NCBI RefSeq assembly: GCF_900112665.1
Contig: NZ_FOMN01000006.1
Coordinates: 1-64,000, forward strand
Length of the DNA stretch: 64,000 nt
Origin: Lactobacillus bombicola
GTDB lineage: Bacteria; Bacillota; Bacilli; Lactobacillales; Lactobacillaceae
Direction: 5' to 3'
Shown: positions 35,534 through 43,960 of the stretch, in pieces
Numbering within the stretch: the stretch's first letter is position 1
How the letters are laid out: every line of letters begins with the position of its first letter
Made by a program: the position numbers and the translations under genes
Notes under the pieces: model-generated
Databases searched by the model: none
Told to the model about the DNA's origin: nothing
The model's input: the letters and a program-made list of their open reading frames with translations, nothing else

Positions 35534-36463
35534 ATGACAAAAAAACCATTAATTATTAGTACTGATCCAGGAATAGATGATGTAGTAGCACTAACAATTG
35601 CCCTTTTTTCTGCTAAGCTTGATGTGAAATTAATTGCAGCAACTTGGGGTAATGTACCATTAGCTAACACTTTGGTTAATACATTAAAATTAGAAGCATT
35701 TTTAAAAACGAAGGTACCAGTTGTCTCCGGTGCAACGTGTCCTTTATTACGTCAAGCTATTGATGCTTCTGATGTTCATGGTAAAAATGGTCTTGCTGGT
35801 TATGAATTTCCTGCAGCTGATCAAAGTTTACTGCAGCCAGGATTAGCGGCAAGTGCAATTCACCAAGTTGTGGAGCAAAGTTCAGAAAAAGTAACTTTAA
35901 TGCAGATTGGACCAGCAACTGATTTCGCTCTTTACTTTCGGCAATTTCCAGAGGATCTAGCTAAAATTGAGCAGTTAGTAATCATGGGGGGAGCAATTGG
36001 ACGCGGAAACTGGGGCCCATATAGTGAATATAATGTTGCTGGGGATCCAGAAGCTGCGCAAATTGTTTTTTCTAGCGGTGTAAAAACACTGTTGGCGCCA
36101 TTAGAATTAGGTCATCAAGCTTATATTACCCAGGAAACGTTACAAGAAATTAAACAGATTGGTGATGTTGGTGATATGCTGTATAACATTATGACGAATT
36201 TACATGATGAAACAGAAACAGATGGTCGCGAAATATATGATGCCTTAGCAGCTGGAATGTTAATTGAACCAGATATGTATACTTTTAAGCCAGCCTATGT
36301 AGTTATTGATACAAAAAGCAGTAATGCTTACGGGGCATCGATGATTGATTTTGATAATTTCTTTGGTCAGCAACCAAATGTACAAGTAGGAGTAAAAATT
36401 AACCAAACTGTTTTTGCAAGCTGGCTTGTAAATGAAATTACTAAAGCAGAACAATTGAGGTAA
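35534..36463 (+). CDS. Ribonucleoside hydrolase (inosine-uridine preferring family)
   Basis: 309 residues; hydrolyses nucleosides to base and ribose with Ca2+. N-terminal STDPGIDDVVAL (the DTDPGIDD-type metal site, first Asp replaced by Ser-Thr-Asp order), VIMGGAIGRGNWGPYSEYNVAGDPEAA, and a C-terminal YDALAAGML with Asp. RBS agaggg. Between rpiA and a GntR regulator. Ribose formed would need a ribokinase, not seen in the window. Confidence 0.92.
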   Translation: MTKKPLIISTDPGIDDVVALTIALFSAKLDVKLIAATWGNVPLANTLVNTLKLEAFLKTKVPVVSGATCPLLRQAIDASDVHGKNGLAGYEFPAADQSLLQPGLAASAIHQVVEQSSEKVTLMQIGPATDFALYFRQFPEDLAKIEQLVIMGGAIGRGNWGPYSEYNVAGDPEAAQIVFSSGVKTLLAPLELGHQAYITQETLQEIKQIGDVGDMLYNIMTNLHDETETDGREIYDALAAGMLIEPDMYTFKPAYVVIDTKSSNAYGASMIDFDNFFGQQPNVQVGVKINQTVFASWLVNEITKAEQLR

Positions 36464-36466
36464 TTA

Positions 36467-37192
36467 ATGACAGATTTTGTGTATCGCACGGTAATGCGTG
36501 ATATAAAACAGAATATTTTAGAAAATAAGTACGATGGGATGCGTCTTCCAGATGAACGAAGTTTGGCAGATCATTATCAGGTAAGTCGTTCATCAATGAA
36601 AAGAGCAATGGAGCTCCTTTCACAGGAAGGAATTGTGTTTAAAAAACGTGGCAGTGGCACTTTTATTAACCCGCTATATCTAAAAAATCAGTCTCTGTTT
36701 CGTTATGATGGTTCCAATCTGGGTTTAACCGATAGTCTTAAAGTACCAGGTAAAACTCAAGGTATTAAGTTAATTGATTTTAATGTTATTCCAGCGTCAA
36801 AGGCAATTGCACAAGACCTATTTTTGGAACCTAATGATTTTGTGTATGAATTTCATCGCTTGCGTTTATTAAATGAGCAGCCTTTTTTGCTGGAAACGGG
36901 CTATTTACCTATCAAAATTGTACCGGAACTGAAACCCGAACACTTAAAAAAGTCCTTATTTAATTATTTAGAAGATAAGCAGAACAAAGTTGTTACTAAG
37001 GCATTTTTAAATATTACGGTTGATTCATCTAACGAGAATGATCAAAAATGTTTGCAACTCAAAAAAACAGAGCCAGTAGGCGTAATAGAAGGAATTTTTT
37101 TCTTAGATGATGGTACTCCATTTGAAGTATCAACCATGCGGATACATTATCAGTACATGAGATTCAATACTTTTGTTAATTTAAATCAATAA
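36467..37192 (+). CDS. GntR-family (HutC/UTRA) regulator
   Basis: 241 residues: winged helix (about 1-70, RLPDERSLADHYQVSRSSMKRAMELL) and UTRA domain (about 90-235). Starts 3 nt after the nucleoside hydrolase stop with ttgagg as RBS, so it is co-transcribed with rpiA and the hydrolase and likely regulates them or the phosphoketolase next door. Ligand unknown. Confidence 0.88.
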   Translation: MTDFVYRTVMRDIKQNILENKYDGMRLPDERSLADHYQVSRSSMKRAMELLSQEGIVFKKRGSGTFINPLYLKNQSLFRYDGSNLGLTDSLKVPGKTQGIKLIDFNVIPASKAIAQDLFLEPNDFVYEFHRLRLLNEQPFLLETGYLPIKIVPELKPEHLKKSLFNYLEDKQNKVVTKAFLNITVDSSNENDQKCLQLKKTEPVGVIEGIFFLDDGTPFEVSTMRIHYQYMRFNTFVNLNQ

Positions 37193-37218
37193 AAGACAGG
37201 CTTTTAGCCTGTTTTTTT
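37192..37218 (+). terminator. Terminator after GntR gene
   Basis: aaagacaggc ttta gcctgttttttt hairpin. Confidence 0.85.
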
Positions 37219-37271
37219 GAATACCATATTTAGTAGCCTTCAAAATTGGAACGAACCAATTATAAAAATGG

Positions 37272-37299
37272 TTGAACTTAAATGGAAACTTGTTATAAT
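37272..37299 (+). promoter_or_regulatory. Promoter of phosphoketolase
   Basis: TTGAAC (37272-37277), 16-nt spacer, TATAAT (37294-37299). No cre site seen. Confidence 0.7.
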
Positions 37300-37345
37300 A
37301 TGTGTATCAAGTGAAACTAAAAACTTTAAAAAAGGGAGAATTAAA

Positions 37346-39745
37346 ATGGCAGTTGATTATGACTCAAATGAATTTCTTAAAAGCGTTGATGCCCATTGGC
37401 GTGCCGCTAACTACTTATCGGTTGGTCAGCTTTTCTTAATGAGCAATCCATTATTGAAGGAAGAACTTAAGGCAAGTGATGTTAAGCCTAAGCCGATTGG
37501 CCATTGGGGCACCATTTCACCACAGAACTTTATTTATGCCCATTTAAATCGGGTAATCAAAAAATATGATCTTGACATGTTTTACATTGAAGGATCCGGT
37601 CATGGTGGTCAGGTAATGGTTTCTAATGCCTACCTTGATGGCTCTTATAGTGAGCTTTATCCAGATATTCAACAGGATGAAAAGGGGATGGCCAAATTAT
37701 TCAAGCGTTTTAGTTTTCCAGGCGGCTCAGCCTCACATGCTGCCCCAGAAACTCCAGGTTCAATGCATGAAGGTGGCGAGTTAGGTTATTCGATTTCTCA
37801 CGGTACTGGTGCTATTTTGGATAATCCAGATGTAATTGCGGCCGTTGAAGTTGGTGATGGTGAAGCTGAAACGGGTCCTTTGGCAGCCAGTTGGTTTAGT
37901 GATAAATTTATTAACCCAATTAAAGATGGTGCAGTTTTACCAATTTTGCAAATTAATGGTTTTAAAATTTCTAATCCAACGATTGTTTCCAGAATGTCCG
38001 ATGAAGAATTAACTAAGTATTTTGAAGGAATGGGTTGGCATCCGTATATTATTTCAGCTTATCAAGGTGGAGAATTTGCTGGTTATAAGGACCATATGCA
38101 AGTGCACCAAGAAATGGCTAAACTTATGGACACTGTAATTGAAGAAATTAAAGCTATCCAAAAGAATGCACGTGATAATAATGATGAATCTGTTGCCCAT
38201 TGGCCAATGATTATTTTCCGTGTACCTAAAGGATGGACGGGTCCTAAATTTGATCTTGACGGCAATCCCATTGAAAATTCATTTAGAGCTCACCAAATTC
38301 CAATTCCAGTTGCTCAAGCTGATATGGAACATCAAGAAATGTTACTAGATTGGTTGCAGAGTTATAATCCAGCAGAATTATTTGATGAAAATGGTGCTCC
38401 TACTGCTATCGTAACTGCTGATAATGTTCAGGGTGACAGACGCATGGCTATGAACCCGATTACTAACGGTGGAAAAAATGCCAAACGTTTGAATTTACCT
38501 GATTATCGTAAGTATGCTTTAAAATTTGACCAACCTGGTTCAATTGAAGCAGAAGATATGACGGAATGGGCAAAATATCTAAATGAAATTGCCAATCTTA
38601 ACCCTAATGATTTTAGGGGCTTTGGTCCTGATGAAACTAAATCAAATCGATTATTTAAATTTATTGATGATCAAAAACGGCAATGGGAAGGTTCAGTTCA
38701 TACCCCTAATGATGAAAATTTGGCACCAAGTGGTCGCTTAATTGATTCGCAATTGTCGGAGCACCAAGATGAAGGGTGGCTTGAAGGATATGTTCTTTCT
38801 GGACGACATGGCTTTTTTGCTACTTATGAATCATTTGGCCGCGTAGTTGATTCAATGTTGACTCAACATATGAAGTGGTTAAGAAAGGCTAAGGAACAAT
38901 ACTGGCGCAAGGATTATCCTTCACTTAACTTTGTAGCTACTTCAACTGTTTTTCAACAAGATCATAACGGCTATACCCACCAAGATCCAGGTATTCTTAC
39001 TCATATGTATGAAAAGAATCGTCCAGACCTTGTTCATGAATATTTACCAGCTGATACCAACTCACTCTTAGCAATTTCACAAAAAGCTTTTACTGATCGT
39101 GAATGTATTAATATTCTGGTTACTTCTAAGCAAGAGCGTCCGCAGTGGTTCTCTATTGATGAAGCAACGAGAATTGCTGAGCATGGTTTATCATATATTG
39201 ACTGGGCGTCTACTGATCAAAATGCTAAACCAGATGTAGTTTTTGCTTCAACTGAGACTGAGCCAACAATGGAATCGCTTGCAGCAATCGACCTTTTGCA
39301 TAAGAACTTCCCAGCTTTAAAAATTCGTTACATTAACATTATTGATGTAATGAAGTTAATTAATACTGAGGATAATCCAGCAGCAATTTCTGATGCAGAA
39401 TTTGAGCAACTATTTCCAAGTGATGTACCTGTTATCTTTGCTTGGCATGGATACAAGGCGATGATGGAATCGATTTGGTTTGGTCGCGGGCGTAGCAATG
39501 TTCATATTCATTGCTATGAAGAAGAAGGTGATATTACTACCCCATTTGATATGCGAGTAGTCAACCAACTTGACCGTTTCCATTTAGCAAAGGATGCAAT
39601 TTTGAGTGTACCGCAATATGCAGAGCAAAGTGCTGGTTTTGTTGCTAAAATGGATCAATTGCTGGCGAAGCATCACCAATACATTAGAGATAATGGTAAG
39701 GATATCCCTGAAGTTACTGAATGGCAGTGGTCTGGCTTGAAGTAG
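37346..39745 (+). CDS. xfp: Xylulose-5-phosphate/fructose-6-phosphate phosphoketolase
   Basis: 799 residues, thiamine diphosphate enzyme that splits xylulose-5-P (and often fructose-6-P) with phosphate into acetyl-P and glyceraldehyde-3-P or erythrose-4-P. Hallmarks: [50 protein letters not shown], and [11 protein letters not shown] (ThDP/metal binding). The ATG at 37346 behind aaaggga is used; the longer frame from 37217 spans the promoter. It gives the cell a pentose route and follows the rpiA/nucleoside hydrolase operon. Confidence 0.96.
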   Translation: MAVDYDSNEFLKSVDAHWRAANYLSVGQLFLMSNPLLKEELKASDVKPKPIGHWGTISPQNFIYAHLNRVIKKYDLDMFYIEGSGHGGQVMVSNAYLDGSYSELYPDIQQDEKGMAKLFKRFSFPGGSASHAAPETPGSMHEGGELGYSISHGTGAILDNPDVIAAVEVGDGEAETGPLAASWFSDKFINPIKDGAVLPILQINGFKISNPTIVSRMSDEELTKYFEGMGWHPYIISAYQGGEFAGYKDHMQVHQEMAKLMDTVIEEIKAIQKNARDNNDESVAHWPMIIFRVPKGWTGPKFDLDGNPIENSFRAHQIPIPVAQADMEHQEMLLDWLQSYNPAELFDENGAPTAIVTADNVQGDRRMAMNPITNGGKNAKRLNLPDYRKYALKFDQPGSIEAEDMTEWAKYLNEIANLNPNDFRGFGPDETKSNRLFKFIDDQKRQWEGSVHTPNDENLAPSGRLIDSQLSEHQDEGWLEGYVLSGRHGFFATYESFGRVVDSMLTQHMKWLRKAKEQYWRKDYPSLNFVATSTVFQQDHNGYTHQDPGILTHMYEKNRPDLVHEYLPADTNSLLAISQKAFTDRECINILVTSKQERPQWFSIDEATRIAEHGLSYIDWASTDQNAKPDVVFASTETEPTMESLAAIDLLHKNFPALKIRYINIIDVMKLINTEDNPAAISDAEFEQLFPSDVPVIFAWHGYKAMMESIWFGRGRSNVHIHCYEEEGDITTPFDMRVVNQLDRFHLAKDAILSVPQYAEQSAGFVAKMDQLLAKHHQYIRDNGKDIPEVTEWQWSGLK

Positions 39746-39772
39746 CAATTAGTTAGCTATTTTTATAAAATG

Positions 39773-39820
39773 AAAAAGTTGTTAAGTCTTACTGAGAAGC
39801 ATAGACTTAACAACTTTTTT
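39773..39820. terminator. Bidirectional terminator
   Basis: aaaaagttgttaagtct / agacttaacaacttttt between xfp (+) and EIIBC (-). Confidence 0.92.
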
Positions 39821-39833
39821 GCTAGAGATAGAA

Positions 39834-41204
39834 TTATTTCTTTGTACTCTTTTCAAAGCCCCAAAAGTAAGTGAGCAGAGCCCCTGTTAAAAGTGCGGTT
39901 CCCGAACCTAGAATCATGAATCCAATTGGCTCATACATCATCATTAAGATTGAAAAAATATTATCAATTAAAAATGATTTAACCACAACGTGTAAAGAGG
40001 CACTAACTGCACCACCTAGCCCACCAGCAATTGCCGTAATAATAATTAAACGCTTGGAAGGCATAATTAAACCATATAAAATTGGTTCAGTTACGCCTGC
40101 AAAAATTCCAGTAACTGTTACTGAACCTGCTAAACTTTCTAGTTTAGCATTTTTACTTTTAATTAAACTATATAAGAATGCACCTAAAGCAACACCAATT
40201 TGAGCCCAAAATGCGCATACGCTGACGCCACCAATGACATCACCACCATAGACTTTTAAATTTTGTAACGTAATTGGGACGAGTCCCCAATGTAATCCTA
40301 AGACAGTCAAAAATGAGTAGGATGCTCCCAGTACTAAACCTGCTACTAATCTACTTTTGCCAAATAGCCACATAATAATTGTGGAAATCCAATTACCCAC
40401 TGTATTACCAAATGGCCCAAAAATTAAAACGGTTGCTGGTACTAAAATAATTAAACAAATTGTTGAATTTAAAAAAATTTGTAGTTGTTGCGGAATAATT
40501 CGTTTTAATAAACGTTCTAAAATTACATATGCCCCAATAATGACAAATATAGGAAAAACAGTAGTTGAATAATCAATCGGGTCTAATGGCATTCCTAAAA
40601 AGTTTAAACCGTGTTTGCCAATTAAATGGGTAAAACTGGGTTCTAATAATGCAGCTCCTAATGCTCCGCCAACAAAAGGATCAGCCTTAAATTCTTTGGC
40701 TAAAGTAATACCAACAAAAATAGGTAAAAAATAGAAAACGGAATTGCCTGCCGCAGCTAATACCAAATATGGCGTACTAGTGGCTGATAACCAATGCAGA
40801 CTAGTCAATACAGTCAGGATAGCCTTAACCATGCCTGCGCCAGACATAATTGAAAGTAAAGGCATAAAAGCGCCTGAAATAATTTTTGTCAATGAAGATT
40901 TTACTTTATTACTTGAATTAGCTTCAGGTAATTTATTTGAATCAGTCTGTTTATTAGCGGCTAATTTTTGTTGAATAATGTCATAATATTCAGCTACGTT
41001 GGGACCAATTACAATTTGATCTTGCCCGCCAGTGTGTACGATACTTAAAACACAGGATAAATCATTTAATTTTTTTTCATCAATTTTATGACTATCTTTA
41101 AGTTCAAATCTTAGTCTAGTCACACAATGGACTAGACTATTTACGTTTTGCGGACCACCAACATATTTTAAAATAGCTACTGCATCTTTATTTATTTTAT
41201 CCAT
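39834..41204 (-). CDS. PTS EIIBC, glucoside/sucrose family, without EIIA domain
   Basis: 456 residues: N-terminal EIIB (1-90, phosphocysteine Cys27 in VHCVTRLRFEL), linker, then EIIC (about 105-455) with PLDPIDYSTTVFPIFV and LGLHWGLVPITLQNL, features of beta-glucoside/sucrose-type permeases. No EIIA domain is fused, so phosphate must come from another EIIA-Glc. No hydrolase lies beside it on the minus strand. The sugar cannot be told; N-acetylmuramic acid (MurP-like), trehalose or a glucoside are options. Confidence 0.88.
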   Translation of the reverse strand: MDKINKDAVAILKYVGGPQNVNSLVHCVTRLRFELKDSHKIDEKKLNDLSCVLSIVHTGGQDQIVIGPNVAEYYDIIQQKLAANKQTDSNKLPEANSSNKVKSSLTKIISGAFMPLLSIMSGAGMVKAILTVLTSLHWLSATSTPYLVLAAAGNSVFYFLPIFVGITLAKEFKADPFVGGALGAALLEPSFTHLIGKHGLNFLGMPLDPIDYSTTVFPIFVIIGAYVILERLLKRIIPQQLQIFLNSTICLIILVPATVLIFGPFGNTVGNWISTIIMWLFGKSRLVAGLVLGASYSFLTVLGLHWGLVPITLQNLKVYGGDVIGGVSVCAFWAQIGVALGAFLYSLIKSKNAKLESLAGSVTVTGIFAGVTEPILYGLIMPSKRLIIITAIAGGLGGAVSASLHVVVKSFLIDNIFSILMMMYEPIGFMILGSGTALLTGALLTYFWGFEKSTKK

Positions 41205-41406
41205 ATATTCTCCCCGGTAAATTATATTATATTATTAATTTTTTATTTTATATTTTTTAAAAAATTAATAATATAATAATTTAATCAGATTATAATGTCA
41301 ATATATAATTAATTGACTCAAAAAAATATATTGATATTTACGAACTATTTATTATAAAATTAATTGTATTGTTAACAATATTAATATTAATGCAAAGGAA
41401 AAAACA

Positions 41407-42600
41407 ATGACTAAGCAAATAAATGTGTTAACCACAACGGATATTCACGGCTTCATTGCTAATACGGGAGAACAGCCAGCATTGGCTTTTGAGGGATTAA
41501 AAGAAAAGTATCCTCATTCATTATTAATGGATAGTGGGGACTTTTTTGTGGGGAATCCTTTAACTACCTTTTTCTGTGATCACATGACGGTTTCACCATT
41601 AGTAGATTATGCTAATGCAATTGGTTTTGATGTTATGGTACCTGGTAACCATGACTTTGATCACGGAATTAATTATTTGAAAGAGCAGGTTAAGCATTTA
41701 AATGCTGACTATGTATGTTGTAATGCTTTTTCTGAGGAAGATGAGTTACTTTTCCCACCATTTGCTATTAAAGAAATTAATGGTATTAAAGTAGGGGTTA
41801 TTGGCTTAGTAACTAGTCGAATGTCAATGATTAGTGATTTTCCAGTTACCAGGGGTGTGATTGTTAAAACAGCTTTACCAGAGTTGCAAAAGCAAGTTGC
41901 CGTTTTAAGAGATCAAGTAGATCTGATTTTAGTAGGGTATCATGGTGGAATTGAACGTGACTTAGCAACACATAATGAAATCAATTATGCAACGGGAGAA
42001 GACGAAACTTTTAAATTGGTTTCACAAACTCCAGGGATTGATGGATTTAGTTGTGGTCATCAACATCGGGTTAATCATGGACAAATTGGACAAACTTTAA
42101 TTGTTCAATGTGGTTATCGTGGCAATTATTATGGTCATTTAACGTTTGAATTCGATGATTATAATAAAATCATTCAGCGAAAAGAAGAAGTGGTTGCCAG
42201 TGAAACTCTACCAGCAAAAGCTGAGAGCTTTTATGATGAGCAAGAATATCAAGAATGGCTAAGTGAAGAACTTGATCTTAGTCAGTTGGTTAGCTTTTTG
42301 CAAGAGAAATTTGCGCGCACAAATTTAGGAATTTTTATCAATTTACAAGGTAAAACTAGAAAACAGGTAATTGATTCCTTTACTATTCCTTATGGTGTTA
42401 GAATTTATCATTTGACTAAGTCTGAATACACAACTTTTAGCCAACAGCCTTGGACCCTAAAAGAGGAGCATTCTCCTAATGATGCTCAAGATTTTGTTGT
42501 TTTAACAAATTCATATGATGTACCAGAGTATCGTTTGACTGAACAATTTGTTGATAATATTTTTGATGAATATTCATACTATTTAAAACAACGCGGATAA
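41407..42600 (+). CDS. Cytosolic 5'-nucleotidase/metallophosphatase
   Basis: 397 residues. Calcineurin-like metallophosphatase motifs in order: TTTDIHGF, DSGDFFVG, GNHDFDHG, VGYHGGIERD, GHQHRVNHG. A C-terminal domain (about 270-397) corresponds to the 5'-nucleotidase substrate domain but is shorter. No signal peptide, unlike the secreted UshA type, so it acts inside the cell. Eleven nt before a nucleoside transporter gene, supporting a role in nucleotide/nucleoside metabolism (UMP, UDP-sugar or 2',3'-cyclic nucleotide). Confidence 0.85.
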   Translation: MTKQINVLTTTDIHGFIANTGEQPALAFEGLKEKYPHSLLMDSGDFFVGNPLTTFFCDHMTVSPLVDYANAIGFDVMVPGNHDFDHGINYLKEQVKHLNADYVCCNAFSEEDELLFPPFAIKEINGIKVGVIGLVTSRMSMISDFPVTRGVIVKTALPELQKQVAVLRDQVDLILVGYHGGIERDLATHNEINYATGEDETFKLVSQTPGIDGFSCGHQHRVNHGQIGQTLIVQCGYRGNYYGHLTFEFDDYNKIIQRKEEVVASETLPAKAESFYDEQEYQEWLSEELDLSQLVSFLQEKFARTNLGIFINLQGKTRKQVIDSFTIPYGVRIYHLTKSEYTTFSQQPWTLKEEHSPNDAQDFVVLTNSYDVPEYRLTEQFVDNIFDEYSYYLKQRG

Positions 42601-42610
42601 GGAGAAGAGA

Positions 42611-43783
42611 ATGGGATTAATTGGAATAATTTTAGTTTTGGGCTTATTGTATTGGGTTAGTTTTGATCGGGAAAATATTGATTATAAATCAATTTTATAT
42701 CTGTTTATTACAGAAATAATTTTGCTGTTTTTAATACTGAAAACTTCAATCGGTAACTGGATTATTAATGGGCTTTCTAGTAGTTTAAACATTATTAGTG
42801 CTTCTAGTAGTAAGGGCGTCAATTTTGTTTTCGGTAATTTGAAAAATCCTGGTGTAGTTTCGCAATTTTTCTTAGATGTGCTACTACCATTAATTTTTAT
42901 TTGTGCCTTAATTGAATTATTACAGTACTTACGCATCTTACCGTTTATTATAAAATATGTTGGTAAAGTACTTAAAAAGTTGTTTCACATTGATGAAATT
43001 AATGCTTTTGCAATTTTAAGTTATCCAATTGTAAGTAACGGTGTATTTGTTCCCTTTAAAGACCAGATGAAGGAAATGGCTCCTAACCAGTTGTTCACCT
43101 TGTCTATATATACTTTATCAAATACTACTTTGACAATGATTGCTTCATACATGCACATTATTAAGTCAGAATTTATTCTTGTAGCGCTGGTACTTAATTT
43201 ATTTACATCAATTATTGTCGCAAAAATCGTTGCGCCATATGATATTACGCAAGTTAATTATGAAATTTCAACTAAAAGTACAAACCAGAAATCACTTATT
43301 ACACGTTTGATTGACAGTATGGGTTTGGGTTTTAAATTAGCGATTAATATTTCAATTTCAATCATTGGTTTTGTTTCTTTAATTACATTTGTTAACATTA
43401 TTTTCAAATCGGCCTGCGGCAAGACTTTAACTGCTTTAATTGGCTATGTTTGTGCTCCAGTTGCATTTTTAATGGGAATTGATCCACATTCAATTGTTAG
43501 TGCCGGGACAGTTTTAGCAACGAAAGCTTTTACAAATATTTTTGTAGCAATTAATCAAATTAATATGAATGCCGTGCCAGTTAAAACCCAAGCAATCGTT
43601 AGCGTATTTTTGATTTCATTTGCTAACTTACCTAATCTAGGGACCACATTAGGTATTATGCATACTATGGTCGATGAAGAACATGGTGAAGCAATTGCTA
43701 AACACGCCTTGCGTTTATTTATGGTGGCAACTGCAGTAAGTATTATTAATGGCGCACTCGCTGGATTATTTTATTCATTTTAA
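42611..43783 (+). CDS. CNT-family nucleoside:cation symporter (NupC-like)
   Basis: 390 residues, about 10 membrane segments. Typical CNT pieces resembling NupC: VSFDRENIDYKSILYLF, GVNFVFGNLKNPG, VLLPLIFICALIELLQYLRILP, PVAFLMGIDP and SVFLISFANLPNLGT. One deviation: the QSE substrate motif of NupC (GQSENF) is replaced by YPIVSNGVFVPFKD, so specificity may differ. Co-transcribed with the nucleotidase (11-nt gap, RBS aaggaga). Confidence 0.87.
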   Translation: MGLIGIILVLGLLYWVSFDRENIDYKSILYLFITEIILLFLILKTSIGNWIINGLSSSLNIISASSSKGVNFVFGNLKNPGVVSQFFLDVLLPLIFICALIELLQYLRILPFIIKYVGKVLKKLFHIDEINAFAILSYPIVSNGVFVPFKDQMKEMAPNQLFTLSIYTLSNTTLTMIASYMHIIKSEFILVALVLNLFTSIIVAKIVAPYDITQVNYEISTKSTNQKSLITRLIDSMGLGFKLAINISISIIGFVSLITFVNIIFKSACGKTLTALIGYVCAPVAFLMGIDPHSIVSAGTVLATKAFTNIFVAINQINMNAVPVKTQAIVSVFLISFANLPNLGTTLGIMHTMVDEEHGEAIAKHALRLFMVATAVSIINGALAGLFYSF

Positions 43784-43832
43784 TTATTTATTCTTGTTAA
43801 AAATACCAAAATTATTTATAATTAAATAATCA

Positions 43833-43938
43833 TAAGGGAGTAACAGCAATTATTTGCGGTAAGTCCAACAATCGAAGAAATACTTCTGGACTTATCTTAA
43901 TTAGTGAGACTTGTGTGCTAAGCGCATGAGTCTTTTTT
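43833..43938 (+). ncRNA. yybP-ykoY riboswitch (Mn2+ sensor)
   Basis: Layout and consensus pieces fit: aagggagtaacagc, cggtaagtcc, paired segment aagtcc/ggactt, then the terminator arm gagacttgtgtgc taa gcgcatgagtc and T-run. The class is known to sense Mn2+ and often precedes P-type ATPases, as here. Confidence 0.88.
43905..43938 (+). terminator. Riboswitch-controlled terminator
   Basis: agacttgtgtgc / gcgcatgagtct plus seven T, inside the yybP-ykoY element; expected to be disrupted when Mn2+ is bound. Confidence 0.8.
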
Positions 43939-43960
43939 TAGTAATTAGGGGGTTAAAATA

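Noticed and set aside
37217-37345. N-terminal extension of phosphoketolase
   Set aside because: The frame runs over the terminator region and promoter (TTGAAC/TATAAT); family proteins start near the ATG at 37346, which has an RBS.
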